64,000 bases of DNA from JANYCO01 sp035535995 (GCA_035535995.1 DATLOZ010000013.1:62001-126000), one strand, 5' to 3'. Counted from the stretch's first letter, positions 50,313-59,628 are shown. A program made the numbers and translations. The notes: generated by a model from the letters alone, not told the origin.

Positions 50313-53078
50313 TTACTTCCCGATCAAAATAAACGGAGCCCAATAATAAGGATTGCTGTACTGTCCTTGAGCGATCATATTCAGTTTAGCCTGGCGGAGT
50401 GCCAGGGAGTAGTTATTGCTACTACTTGTTTGCTGTAATAATTGCGTATAAAAATCTACCATCAGCAGGGAAGTAGATTTGTCGCTTACGCTCCAAAGCG
50501 AAACGATCAAATTGCTGGCGCCTGCGTATAGCAATGCCCTGGTGAGGCCTATGATACCTTCTCCTTTTTGGATCTTGCCCAATCCTGTCTGGCAGGCGGA
50601 GAGCGTAACGAGGTCGGCTTTTAATTTTAAATTATAAATTTCTCCCGAGTACAAATTACCATCTTCTTTTTTGGTGCTGTCTGGTGTAAGATAAATCTCT
50701 GAAAGCTCGGGCTTCTGCTCGTCTACAATACCGTGGGTAGCAAAGTGAAGATATTTATAATTATTCAACGCATCGGATTTGATCACACTTTCATGTACAG
50801 CGCTGCCGGTATAACTTTTCACCGGAATGCCTTTCGAACTAAAAAGAGTACTGATCGTAGCCACCTCGTCCTTCGTGGAAGGTAGAGGGCTTAGTCCTTT
50901 TCCTTTAAAGCCTTTGAAGTCGATCGGCGCGCAGAGGAAGATGGCGTTGTTGGGTTGCGCTATTTTGGTTGCTGCCTGTTCGTATAGATTTGCAGAGTAG
51001 CTATAGGCGACGGCACATTTTTTTATCAGAAATGGATACGTTGTATAGTTTTCTTTCTTCGTATCTACGCGCGAAGAAAGAAAAGACTCAAAGGGAACAG
51101 TACCTAATTTTCCATCCGGGATCACGACCAGTTTATGGATAGAAGAATGAAGTGAAAAAGGCAGAAGCTGTTTGTACAATTGATACGCGATCATAGCGAA
51201 ATCTTCTTTGGCTTCAAAGCGGATCGCGTTACGATAGCCTACCAGCAGCTTGTTCAACTGATCGTTTTCGGCCACATCATATACGTGGAATTTTTTCGCG
51301 GAGACATAAAACACATATACGCGTTTGTTTTCATCGGCAATAAAATAACTTACCAACGCTGTTTCTTTGTCCAATACTTTCTGGAGCGAAGCAATGCTGG
51401 TCGTTTTAACGTTATACTTCAGATCATAATATTCCGGAAATTGTTTTTCCATTTGTAGTATAAAATTTTCGTATTCCCTGTTGAGCGCAAATAATTGATC
51501 GCGGAAATATTGTTCCTTGCCTGCATCTTCTTTAGCGGCCAGTTTTTGTTCGTAAAAAGAAATAGTAGCCTTGATGGATTTTTCTTTTTCCAAAAGCGAA
51601 TCCGGAATGTTGGCGAAATGTTTGGCTTCCGCGTCGGATATGGCTTCCAGGAGTACGGCAGTTTTACTTTTTTCAGCAAAATAAAAAGCCTTTTCGTTGT
51701 AAAATTGTTTGTTTGCCGAACCGTCGCGCAGTGTGATGCATACACGGATCGCATTTTCGTATACTTCTGCTGCCAGTTTGCCTAAAGCGATCTTATCGTT
51801 TTTATTGGTCTGCACTTTTCTGATCTTTTCGATCAGGGTATCGCAGGAGTAGAAAGTATTTACTGCTAATCGAAGCTCAGCGGGTTTCAATGTTTTGGTA
51901 GTATAAAGTATTTCCAGGGTGCGGGCCTTCATCAGCAGAGAATGCAGGAGAATATTGGCGTTGTAATAGTTTTTGATGGGTGGGTTTTGCTTATAATTTG
52001 TTTCGTTGAAATCGGGAACGTTGGCACAGACCGCTTTTTGATAATTTTCTAAGGCGGTAGTGTATTTATTTTCAACCAGGTAAAGGTTTCCAATCTGGTT
52101 GTAGGTGCCTGCTATTTCAGGATGTTTTTCTCCATAATTTTCGCGGTAGATTTCCAGCGCTTTTTCTTGTAGTTCCAGTGCTTTCTCAGGCTCGCCGCGG
52201 TCGGCGTATACTTCGGCTACATTGCTGTACACAAAGGCTGTATTAGGGTGACGGCTTTTGTGCATTGCTTCCCATACATTGAGTACCTTTTGAAAATTGG
52301 CAAGCGCTTCGTTGTATTTTTTCTGCTTGCGCTGGATGACGGCAATATTATTATAAGCAATGGCTACGTTCGGATGTTCCTGCCCGTAGGCTTTTTCATA
52401 GATCTGCAATGATTTGGTATAATATTCTTGTGCTTTTTCCGGATTCTCTGAAGCGTATATCAATCCAAGATTGTTATACGCTGCTGCTACTTCAGGATGA
52501 TCTTCTCCGTATAGTTCCAGCCGGAGGCTGAGTGATTTTTGCAGGTGTTCCAGTGCAAGCTCGTTGTTGCCCGCGTTCCAGTAGGCAAGTCCAAGATTAT
52601 TATAGCAAGAAGCGAGCGCTGGAATGTCCTGCATTTTTTGAGAAGAAAAAATGGTGATCGCTTTTTTGAAGTTGTCGATCGCTTCGTCGTTTCGGCCTTT
52701 GTTGAGGTGTACATATCCCAGTTCGTTGAACAGGATTGCTTCCGATTCAGTACCGGCAAGTTTTTTCTCTGTGATGATCAGCAGATCATGGTTGAGCAAC
52801 AAAGAAGCGTCTTCATACTTGCCTTGACGGGCAAGCAAAGCAGCGATCCTGGCCCGGCTGGTAAAATAATATTTCCATAAGGAATATTTTTTATAAACGG
52901 TTCCCGCTCTTGTAAAACCATCGATTGCTTCCGTGTAGGAGGCAGCTTTAAACAAAGAGTCTGCCTGGCGAAAAACAGCGCCGGCTTGGGTAGTATCTTT
53001 TCTAAGCTGCGCAAACCCTGTGAACGGAAGCAGCAACAGCAGTAAGAAAATTAAAAACTGGGGGGGTGTTTTTTTCAT
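50313..53078 (-). CDS. Exported TPR protein with CHAT protease domain
   Basis: A 921-residue protein. Sec signal (PQFLIFLLLLLLPFTGFAQ), then about ten TPR repeats (about 30-350; units such as ALASCYNNLGLAYWNAGNNE, VAIAYNNIAVIQRKQKKYNE), a helical middle and a C-terminal CHAT domain (about 640-921). CHAT is a caspase-clan peptidase fold: catalytic His782 in FATHG and Cys829 in LSACQTG are both present; GLTRALLYAGASNLIVSLW is the usual following segment. It starts 5 bases after the outer-membrane protein gene, so the two are co-transcribed. Substrate unknown. Confidence 0.88.
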   Translation of the reverse strand: MKKTPPQFLIFLLLLLLPFTGFAQLRKDTTQAGAVFRQADSLFKAASYTEAIDGFTRAGTVYKKYSLWKYYFTSRARIAALLARQGKYEDASLLLNHDLLIITEKKLAGTESEAILFNELGYVHLNKGRNDEAIDNFKKAITIFSSQKMQDIPALASCYNNLGLAYWNAGNNELALEHLQKSLSLRLELYGEDHPEVAAAYNNLGLIYASENPEKAQEYYTKSLQIYEKAYGQEHPNVAIAYNNIAVIQRKQKKYNEALANFQKVLNVWEAMHKSRHPNTAFVYSNVAEVYADRGEPEKALELQEKALEIYRENYGEKHPEIAGTYNQIGNLYLVENKYTTALENYQKAVCANVPDFNETNYKQNPPIKNYYNANILLHSLLMKARTLEILYTTKTLKPAELRLAVNTFYSCDTLIEKIRKVQTNKNDKIALGKLAAEVYENAIRVCITLRDGSANKQFYNEKAFYFAEKSKTAVLLEAISDAEAKHFANIPDSLLEKEKSIKATISFYEQKLAAKEDAGKEQYFRDQLFALNREYENFILQMEKQFPEYYDLKYNVKTTSIASLQKVLDKETALVSYFIADENKRVYVFYVSAKKFHVYDVAENDQLNKLLVGYRNAIRFEAKEDFAMIAYQLYKQLLPFSLHSSIHKLVVIPDGKLGTVPFESFLSSRVDTKKENYTTYPFLIKKCAVAYSYSANLYEQAATKIAQPNNAIFLCAPIDFKGFKGKGLSPLPSTKDEVATISTLFSSKGIPVKSYTGSAVHESVIKSDALNNYKYLHFATHGIVDEQKPELSEIYLTPDSTKKEDGNLYSGEIYNLKLKADLVTLSACQTGLGKIQKGEGIIGLTRALLYAGASNLIVSLWSVSDKSTSLLMVDFYTQLLQQTSSSNNYSLALRQAKLNMIAQGQYSNPYYWAPFILIGK

Positions 53079-53083
53079 ACGAG

Positions 53084-54064
53084 TTAAAATCTGAATTCGT
53101 ATCCAATAGTATTGACAAACTCTCTGGAAAGTCCATCGAGCGAAAGCTCATGTAGTTCAGGGCGGCGATAGCGTTGGGAAAGCCTATAGCCAAACATGAT
53201 CTTTATACCTGATCGTACCGAAAAATTATAGCCAAAGCCTGCAATTCCACTTAGCGCAAGGCCAGTTGTACCGGGCTGTTTTACTCTCTTGCCGGTTTTG
53301 TCGGTATACTCATCTTCCGTGAGCCGGTATATTCCGAGCAATCCGAGTTGTGCGTTTAGTCTTGCAAGCCTGAAGTTGCGCTCTACACGGAGCATGACAT
53401 CGTTTCCTCTTTTTAAATTTTTACATAAGGGATAAACCAATGCAATCGAAGAATCGGCTGATCCGCTTTTTCTCCATGGGCCCCAAAGGAATTGATTGCC
53501 ATTGGAGTTCAGGGGCATCTGGTAACCTGTAGCGATTAACCAACGTTTGGTAAGAAAAGAAAGTCCGGCAATGAAATCGTAGGTGCCGAGACTTGTCTGG
53601 TAATAGTTGGGAAGCGGAAGTTCATGTCCGTTTCTGCTTGTACTTTTATCGCCCGGATTGGTCGGGAGTTTGGTGCCGAGTGTAAAATTGAGTTGGTATT
53701 TTTCTTTTGCAATAAGATTGCGCGTAGCGCTGAGAGAAATATCGCCCAGTCCGCTGGTGTTGGCAAGTCTTCCGTAGATTCGCATATATGGCACTTTTAT
53801 CTGCACCGTATATTTGGAAGATAGCCCAATATTGATGTCGGAAGTATATGCTGTGATCACATCGCCAATGGAATTGACGCCGATGTACTGGCTGACTTCG
53901 ATGGAGCGCAACTTGAGATTGATCTTGCGGCTAAATGGTTGGTTAGGTTTCATTGCACCCATTGTACAAAAACCGGCATCGCTACAACCTTGCGCGAATA
54001 AGGGAGACAAGGGCAAGAGAAAGAAGAATAGTAAGAGGAAGAAACCTGGTAGTTGTTTATTCAT
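53084..54064 (-). CDS. Predicted outer-membrane beta-barrel protein
   Basis: A 326-residue protein with a signal peptide (FFLLLFFFLLPLSPLFAQ) followed by GCSDAGFCTMGAMKP with two Cys. The rest shows alternating strands (QYIGVNSIGDVITAYTSDIN, LSATRNLIAKEKYQLNFTLG) and ends EFRF, a C-terminal aromatic residue suited to barrel assembly. No transporter family is recognised. It is upstream of the CHAT gene in the same operon. Confidence 0.65.
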   Translation of the reverse strand: MNKQLPGFFLLLFFFLLPLSPLFAQGCSDAGFCTMGAMKPNQPFSRKINLKLRSIEVSQYIGVNSIGDVITAYTSDINIGLSSKYTVQIKVPYMRIYGRLANTSGLGDISLSATRNLIAKEKYQLNFTLGTKLPTNPGDKSTSRNGHELPLPNYYQTSLGTYDFIAGLSFLTKRWLIATGYQMPLNSNGNQFLWGPWRKSGSADSSIALVYPLCKNLKRGNDVMLRVERNFRLARLNAQLGLLGIYRLTEDEYTDKTGKRVKQPGTTGLALSGIAGFGYNFSVRSGIKIMFGYRLSQRYRRPELHELSLDGLSREFVNTIGYEFRF

Positions 54065-54096
54065 CAGTGTACTATGGTTTATATGGTTAAATAAAC

Positions 54097-54145
54097 GACG
54101 TCATTGCGAGGAATGACACCGTAGGTGGAATGACGAAGCAATGAC
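54097..54145. repeat. CGTCATTGCGAGGAATGAC-type interspersed repeat
   Basis: GACGTCATTGCGAGGAATGA and, after a short gap, GGAATGACGAAGCAATGACG; the right part complements the left. Similar elements occur in many unrelated bacteria. Between two minus-strand genes. Confidence 0.6.
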
Positions 54146-54157
54146 GGTGGATTTTCT

Positions 54158-54985
54158 TTAATCCCGTTTATACACTTCCACCGAATTATTCCGAAATAAA
54201 TAAAGTCTCGACTTTGTATAAAGCACGAAAGCAAAATTTCCTATAGAGGGTAATGGCTCTGTGCGTTCGGTATAAGTGTATATATTAATGAAGCGAATAT
54301 TATCGCCTTCCTGAAAATAAATTTCGTCGTTGTAAAAACCAATAGAGGGAAGTCCTTTGATGGGAATTTTTGTTTTGTAAAGTCCCAAATTGTCAAATAT
54401 TAAAATACCGGAATTTTTATCGTTGATAAAAAGGAGGTTTTGATATTCTCTCATATAATTCATATCATACAAAGTAGGATCGAGCAGTAGGTCGAGAGGT
54501 GTGTAGAGATCTACTTTGTTAAACGTCATGTTATATTTTTTCAGGCTGAAATCTTGTTCGTCTACGATCCACATATTGTTGTCGTAGGAAAAAGTAGCCA
54601 GTCTTGCGAAGCCGATTGCATTTCCGTCGAGCGGCATATTCGGTGCGGGTGCGAGGAAACGATCGAGCAGTACGTATTCCTGGAAGGAGCGGTAGAACAC
54701 AAAGATGTTTACATTTCGCCAGGCTTCCAGCAAAGTGATGTCTGCTTTTTTAGGAGTAGAAAAAGTGACCTGTAAAACGCCAAGGGAATCGTACTTGAAA
54801 ATATTTCCTTCTTCGTCGGCAATATAAAACATTCCATACCGGTCGATCGACACGGTTTCTACTGGAGAAGAAAGAGGAACCGTTTTGATTTTTTGCCAAC
54901 CTGCATTGTTGTTTTGCGCAGAGAGCGACAAAGAACAGCATAGTAATATAACAAGGCAGTATGGTATTTTAATATTCACAGGCAC
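54158..54985 (-). CDS. Exported propeller-like protein of unknown function
   Basis: A 275-residue protein with a Sec signal (YCLVILLCCSLSLSAQ). Repeated short blocks (ETVSIDRYGMFYIADEEGN, FKYDSLGV, LLFINDKNSGILIFDNLG) look like blades of a beta-propeller. The start is GTG. It is the first gene in a minus-strand run whose next member is the outer-membrane protein; the repeat at 54097 lies between them. No family assigned. Confidence 0.6.
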   Translation of the reverse strand: MPVNIKIPYCLVILLCCSLSLSAQNNNAGWQKIKTVPLSSPVETVSIDRYGMFYIADEEGNIFKYDSLGVLQVTFSTPKKADITLLEAWRNVNIFVFYRSFQEYVLLDRFLAPAPNMPLDGNAIGFARLATFSYDNNMWIVDEQDFSLKKYNMTFNKVDLYTPLDLLLDPTLYDMNYMREYQNLLFINDKNSGILIFDNLGLYKTKIPIKGLPSIGFYNDEIYFQEGDNIRFINIYTYTERTEPLPSIGNFAFVLYTKSRLYLFRNNSVEVYKRD

Positions 54986-55156
54986 AAGTTGTGGGTGATT
55001 TAATTCAAATATAAGATAATCAGTATAATTAATATCAATTATTGCACCAGTTTACAACTAAAAAGTTATGATTTATTAGGTATTAAATTTTATTTTTGAA
55101 ACATTAGTAAATCGAATAAGGTATAATAATAAAATAACGTAATAAGGAGAAAACTA

Positions 55157-57013
55157 GTGCGAAAGCTTCTCTATATAGTATTCATCATCCTAGTACCGTT
55201 TTGTGCCACTCAGGCCAGTGATATTATACGTTTGGACGACTCCGAGGAAAGTTATACGCTTTTAGGGAGCGATATCGATATATTTGAAGATACTTCCAGG
55301 ACTTATACATTGGCGCAGGTGAGCGCTCCTTCCTTTTCATTGTTTAAGGTGAATAGGGAAAAATATGCCTTTAACAGAAATCCTGAGGCGGCTTATTGGA
55401 TCCGTTTTTCTGTAAAAAATAATTGCCGCTTTGATAAAAATTTTATGATGGAGACTTATTCTCCTCATACCAATCTCATCCAGTTTTTTGTTCCAGATCC
55501 CAAAGGCGGTTATCGGATGAAAGAAGCGGGAGAAAATTTCACCTTCGATCAGCGCGAGCATATCAATAAAAATATTGTATTCGATCTTCCTGTGAGCGAT
55601 TCTACGAAAGTGCTTACGTATTATGTGCGTATCGTTTCCAAAAACTACAGCGGCTTCGATTTCCGGATCAAGTCGGTAAATTATTTTATGTATTACTCTA
55701 CCAATGAGTATTACTTCCTCGGACTTTATTACGGGATCTTATTGATCATGGCAGTCTACAACCTGTTGATCTATATTTCCGTGAGGGAAAATGTTTACCT
55801 CTTCTACGTCTTCTATGTAGTTACAGGAATTCTAAATACTATGACCGACGATGGGTTGGGTTTCCAATACATCTGGGCAGAATATCCGCAGTGGATCCGC
55901 TTTATAGGAATTTACCTCGCACCTTCCTTGCTCATGATCACATTTGTGATGTATACGATCGTGTTCCTGGAGTTGAATATGAATTTTCCTAAACTGCGAA
56001 ATCTATTGCTGGCTGCCACAGGCGTTTATTTTTTCTATTACCTGCTCGTGATCCTGATCGCGCCTGATTTTATTCATTTCAAAATTGTATACATCATTCC
56101 TTTCCTGCTTTGCTATGCCGTAGCAATCTATACTTTCCGCAAAGGATACAAGCCTGCGCGGTTCTTCATCGTAGCGTATACCTTTGTATTGATTAGCATC
56201 ATCATCATCCAGCTGCGCGCGATGCAGATGATCCCTGGGAATTTGTTTACCGTGTATAGTCTCAACTACGGACTGGTTTTCGAGATCGTAATTCTTTCCT
56301 TTGCACTTGCCGATAGAATAAGGATCATCAAGCGCGCCAATGAAGAAGCGCAAAAAGAGATCATCGAACGACTGGAAGAAAATAAAGCTTTACAGGAAAA
56401 AGTAAACCGTGAGCTCGAACACAAAGTAGCGGAGCGTACGCAAGAACTGAAATCCAAAAACGGCGAGCTCGAAGAAGCCAACAGCAAACTAAAAGTGCTG
56501 AATGAAAAAGTAAACGAGATGAATGCCAAACTCGATTACGATAACTGGCATCTTAAAAAAGATTTGAAAGAAGACCTCAAGGCAAGGATCATCGATTCGG
56601 AGGTGCCGTATGAGCAGTTCAATAATGTATTCCCGGATGAGGCTACTTGTTTCCGTTATTTGGAGGAATTAAAATGGGGGAAAGGATATAAATGTCGCAA
56701 ATGCGGAAATCCCAAGTATACCAAGGGCTCCAAGCTGTTTACAAGGAAATGCACCAAGTGTGGGAATGTGGAATCCGTAACAGCCTACACACTTTTCCAC
56801 GGCGTACGTTTCCCGATCAACAAAGCATTCTACATGACCTACATCGTCCACCGCCGCGGAAATAAGATCACACTCGATGAGCTTTCTGAATTGCTGGATC
56901 TCCGCCGCAATACTTGCTGGAGCTTCAAGAAAAAAGTGATGGAGAATATCGACAGCTATAAGAAAAAATCTAAAGACGGGCATTTGGATACATGGGAAGA
57001 GATCATTCTGTAA
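55157..57013 (+). CDS. 7TM-DISM receptor fused to IS1595-type transposase zinc ribbon/HTH
   Basis: A 618-residue protein with GTG start and a good AAGGAG ribosome site 7 bases before it. Signal peptide (LLYIVFIILVPFCATQ), periplasmic 7TMR-DISMED2-like domain (about 25-170), seven membrane helices (about 185-385), coiled coil (about 395-475: EKVNRELEHKVAERTQELKS), and a C-terminal module (about 485-600) that matches the N-terminus of IS1595/ISXO2 transposases: FPDEATCFRYLEELKWGKGY, Cys pairs 513/516 and 532/535, TLFHGVRFPINKAFYM, then an HTH-like LDELSELLDLRRNTCWSFKK. The transposase DDE domain is absent. This suggests a receptor with a DNA-binding or protein-binding zinc output; that role is inference. 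Confidence 0.85.
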   Translation: MRKLLYIVFIILVPFCATQASDIIRLDDSEESYTLLGSDIDIFEDTSRTYTLAQVSAPSFSLFKVNREKYAFNRNPEAAYWIRFSVKNNCRFDKNFMMETYSPHTNLIQFFVPDPKGGYRMKEAGENFTFDQREHINKNIVFDLPVSDSTKVLTYYVRIVSKNYSGFDFRIKSVNYFMYYSTNEYYFLGLYYGILLIMAVYNLLIYISVRENVYLFYVFYVVTGILNTMTDDGLGFQYIWAEYPQWIRFIGIYLAPSLLMITFVMYTIVFLELNMNFPKLRNLLLAATGVYFFYYLLVILIAPDFIHFKIVYIIPFLLCYAVAIYTFRKGYKPARFFIVAYTFVLISIIIIQLRAMQMIPGNLFTVYSLNYGLVFEIVILSFALADRIRIIKRANEEAQKEIIERLEENKALQEKVNRELEHKVAERTQELKSKNGELEEANSKLKVLNEKVNEMNAKLDYDNWHLKKDLKEDLKARIIDSEVPYEQFNNVFPDEATCFRYLEELKWGKGYKCRKCGNPKYTKGSKLFTRKCTKCGNVESVTAYTLFHGVRFPINKAFYMTYIVHRRGNKITLDELSELLDLRRNTCWSFKKKVMENIDSYKKKSKDGHLDTWEEIIL

Positions 57014-57032
57014 AAAATGTCTGAATCTTAAT

Positions 57033-57199
57033 TTTTGGAATTACCCTCTTAATTATTAATACTTATTTGAGATACCAGATGCCGGATGCCAGATACCGGA
57101 TAAATGCGAAAGTAATTTAATGACATTGTTTTTTAGCTTATTTGTAAAACAGAGTTGTTTTTATCTAAACTATCTGGTATCCGGTATCTTGCATCCGGG
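57033..57199. repeat. Interspersed inverted repeat, family 1, extended copy B
   Basis: About 165 bases closely matching 46569-46735: GGAATTACCCTCTTAATTAT, arm GATACCAGATGCCGGATGCC, conserved centre GCGAAAGTAATTTAATGACA, arm ATCTGGTATCCGGTATCTTG. Confidence 0.8.
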
Positions 57200-57237
57200 G
57201 ACTCTGCGCGGACGGAAGCGGACGAGTTATAACGAAT

Positions 57238-57261
57238 GTTGCTGGCGGGGACGCCAGCAAC
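57238..57261. terminator. GC-rich perfect hairpin
   Basis: GTTGCTGGCG (57238-57247), loop GGGA, CGCCAGCAAC (57252-57261). It lies downstream of both the receptor gene and the convergent folate cyclo-ligase gene; no T tract. Confidence 0.5.
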
Positions 57262-57316
57262 AGAGCAAATCTTCAAATCAAAATCAAGTAAATCTTCTAA
57301 TCCCGTAAATCAAGGT

Positions 57317-57904
57317 TCAGACAACCTCGCGAAAATCATAAATTCTTTCCGGTGTCACACAAAGATCAAGAGGAATATCAAAAGACTCTGGAGATAATCT
57401 TGCTATGGCTGGTTCGAAAGACAATCCGACCTTTATACAATTGGGTCGGCAAGTGGCGAGAAAACGATCATAAAATCCGCCTCCGTAACCGATCCTGTTG
57501 CCTTGTTCGTCAAAGGCAAGAAGTGGTACCAGTACCATGTCCAACTGTGTGGCGCGGATCTCTTCGCCGGAAACGGGTTCCGGGATGCCGTAGCTGTTTT
57601 CCTGCAATTGCATTTCCTTAGTAAAAAGAAAATGTTTCATTTCATTATTCTCAAAATCAGATTTCGAAAGCACCAGGCGAATGTGCGGATAGTCTTCTGT
57701 AAGCTTATGAAAAATGATAAAGGTATCAATCTCCTTTTTTTTCCGGATGGGAAGATAGAGGTGTAAATATGTAACAGAGGAAAGTTTTAGTTTGGGTTCA
57801 CTGAAAAAAAGCGAAGCGATGCGATTGCTTTTTTCAACACATTCTTCTTCCGAATATGTTTGCCTTTGCGCAAGCGCTGCTTTTCTCAGTTCGTTTTTAT
57901 TCAT
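57317..57904 (-). CDS. 5-formyltetrahydrofolate cyclo-ligase
   Basis: A 195-residue enzyme that converts 5-formyl-THF to 5,10-methenyl-THF with ATP. N-terminal KNELRKAALAQRQTYS, YLPIRKKKEIDT, the nucleotide/folate motif NRIGYGGGFYDRFLA, and LDLCVTPERI are family signatures. Its ATG overlaps the bshC stop by four bases, so translation is coupled. Confidence 0.93.
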   Translation of the reverse strand: MNKNELRKAALAQRQTYSEEECVEKSNRIASLFFSEPKLKLSSVTYLHLYLPIRKKKEIDTFIIFHKLTEDYPHIRLVLSKSDFENNEMKHFLFTKEMQLQENSYGIPEPVSGEEIRATQLDMVLVPLLAFDEQGNRIGYGGGFYDRFLATCRPNCIKVGLSFEPAIARLSPESFDIPLDLCVTPERIYDFREVV

Positions 57905-59469
57905 TCGCTTAGCAGGTAGAAAGAATAATGAAATGGATCAAAAGTGTTTTTTATGTTGGCAAGAAATGCTTCGTTGTTGAGGTGAAAACTTAGAAAATTA
58001 TCCGAGCGCTCTTGCAGTCCTCCGCCTGGGAATAATTTTTCTTTCAGGTTCATCAGTTGTGTAAGTACCGTTTCGTTTTTACGCTCCTCTGCTTTTTTCA
58101 GACGCTTTTCCAAGTCTTCTAAGATCTTCAACGATTTCTGAAGCTCACCAAGCACGGCGGCTTCCATGGTCTTGTCAATGGCGCCTGCTTTTTCTTTTAT
58201 GCTTTCAAAAAGAGTTTTCAGAACATCGCGCTCCTGTTCTAATTTAAATTCGGCTTCCGTAATTTTTAGCAAATAATTATTTTTCAATTGATCCGCCGGA
58301 ACGAAAAGGTCGCTGAGGTCCAGGGAAAGTTTGGAAAGTTTTTGTTGATTTGCCTTGTTGAGCCAGAGTGCAAAATTTCTCGGCATCAGGATCGGAAAGG
58401 GAACTTTGAAATGGTCGAATACCGCTTTCAGCTGTAGCCAGTACACTACTTCAGCAGGCCCGCCCAAGTAGGCGAGGTTGGGTAGGATACATTCCTGGTA
58501 TAGCGGACGTAGCACTACGTTGGGGCTGAATTTTTCGGGTTCGTTTTCTGCTTTTTCAAGAAATTCTTTTTCGGAAAAAACAAGATTGGTATTGTTGATC
58601 TTATAATGATCGCCTTCTTTTAAAATTCTTTCGCGGAGTCCATTTTCAAGATAAAATAAATTGATCGCGCGCGCATGCACCTGTGCTTCGTAGCCTGCGG
58701 CTTCCAGGGCGGCAGAAGTTTTTTCTACTAGTGCGTGAGAAGAATGTTTGGTAAGCTCATCGCGTACTACAAAGGAAAATTCTTTCTTTAGCGATTTGTC
58801 GTCGGCGTCGAGGATTACTAATCCATCTTTGCCGAAAAGTTCGTTTACGAAATAGCGCGTGGCATCGGCAAGTGTTTTATTTTCTCTATAGGCTTTTTCA
58901 AAAAGAGGTATCCGCTCCGGCAAGGCGTCTAAGATTTCGCAAATACCTTCGGGATTAAATCTTCCTACAGCGCCTTTTTGTTCTGTTTCCCATTTCCATG
59001 TTTTTCCAAAAAGATTAAAATGATTGATCTCTTCAAAATCATGGTCTTCGCTGGCCATCCAGAATACAGGAACAATATGATGCGAAGGATCTTTTTGATT
59101 TAAGATCTTCGCAGTATTAATAGTGGTAATAATTTTATAAATGAAATAAAGCGGCCCGCCAAAAATATTCAACTGGTGCCCTGTTGTAACAGTATAAGTA
59201 TTCGGCTTCAGTAAGGAAGCGATGTTGGCGGAAACTTCTTTGGTGATGGAAAGATCTTTATACTGATGAGAGAGTGCATTGACAAGCGTTTGTCTTTTTT
59301 CTTCGGTAAATAATTTGACGCTGATCTGTGCCGCAAAATTTTCTGCTTCCGGAGTATTTCCGTAAAAAGAAGAGAGCTTAGGATTGCCGGAAATATAGTC
59401 CAGGAAAGTTTTTGAGAAGAAGGAAAGCTCTTGTAACGGAACAGTTCGGACGCTTGAGGTTGCTTGCAT
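57901..59469 (-). CDS. bshC: Bacillithiol biosynthesis cysteine-adding enzyme BshC
   Basis: A 522-residue BshC, which adds cysteine to glucosamine-malate in bacillithiol synthesis. TTGHQLNIFGGPLYFIYKI and VPVFWMASEDHDFEEINH are the hallmark regions; LYQECILPNLAYLGGPAEVVYW and the C-terminal coiled coil fit. The ATG at 59469 (MQATSSVRTV) is preferred over an upstream TTG in a hydrophobic-looking extension. TATGTTTG upstream is an exact -7 match. Other bsh genes are not in the window. Confidence 0.93.
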   Translation of the reverse strand: MQATSSVRTVPLQELSFFSKTFLDYISGNPKLSSFYGNTPEAENFAAQISVKLFTEEKRQTLVNALSHQYKDLSITKEVSANIASLLKPNTYTVTTGHQLNIFGGPLYFIYKIITTINTAKILNQKDPSHHIVPVFWMASEDHDFEEINHFNLFGKTWKWETEQKGAVGRFNPEGICEILDALPERIPLFEKAYRENKTLADATRYFVNELFGKDGLVILDADDKSLKKEFSFVVRDELTKHSSHALVEKTSAALEAAGYEAQVHARAINLFYLENGLRERILKEGDHYKINNTNLVFSEKEFLEKAENEPEKFSPNVVLRPLYQECILPNLAYLGGPAEVVYWLQLKAVFDHFKVPFPILMPRNFALWLNKANQQKLSKLSLDLSDLFVPADQLKNNYLLKITEAEFKLEQERDVLKTLFESIKEKAGAIDKTMEAAVLGELQKSLKILEDLEKRLKKAEERKNETVLTQLMNLKEKLFPGGGLQERSDNFLSFHLNNEAFLANIKNTFDPFHYSFYLLSE

Positions 59470-59595
59470 TTTTGTTTGGATTTGTACCCAGGAAAATTGC
59501 CTGAGCAAACATAACAAATTTTTAAAAGTTAAGTTCGGAAATATATTAAGAACTTCTTTTACTTGTATTGCTCAGAGTTCCCTGATGGCCAGATT

Positions 59596-59628
59596 CTCTC
59601 CATACTCGCGCTCACACTCCCTACTGTA
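59596..59628. repeat. Interspersed repeat, family 3, inverted copy 3
   Basis: CTCTCCATACTCGCGCTCAC then ACTCCCTACTGTA, the reverse complement of copies 1 and 2, ending one base before the stop of the penicillin-binding protein gene. Confidence 0.65.

Larger units (their letters stand above)
57014..57316. other. Spacer with repeats
   Basis: Holds the extended family-1 copy B (57033-57199) and a GC-rich hairpin at 57238-57261. An open frame at 57120-57308 translates the repeat and is not a gene. Confidence 0.6.

Noticed and set aside
55157..57013. Insertion sequence of the IS1595 family
   Set aside because: Only the zinc-ribbon/HTH part is present, in frame with a receptor; there is no DDE domain and no terminal inverted repeats were seen around it.
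57120..57308. 62-codon frame after the receptor gene
   Set aside because: It translates the family-1 repeat and the GC-rich hairpin.
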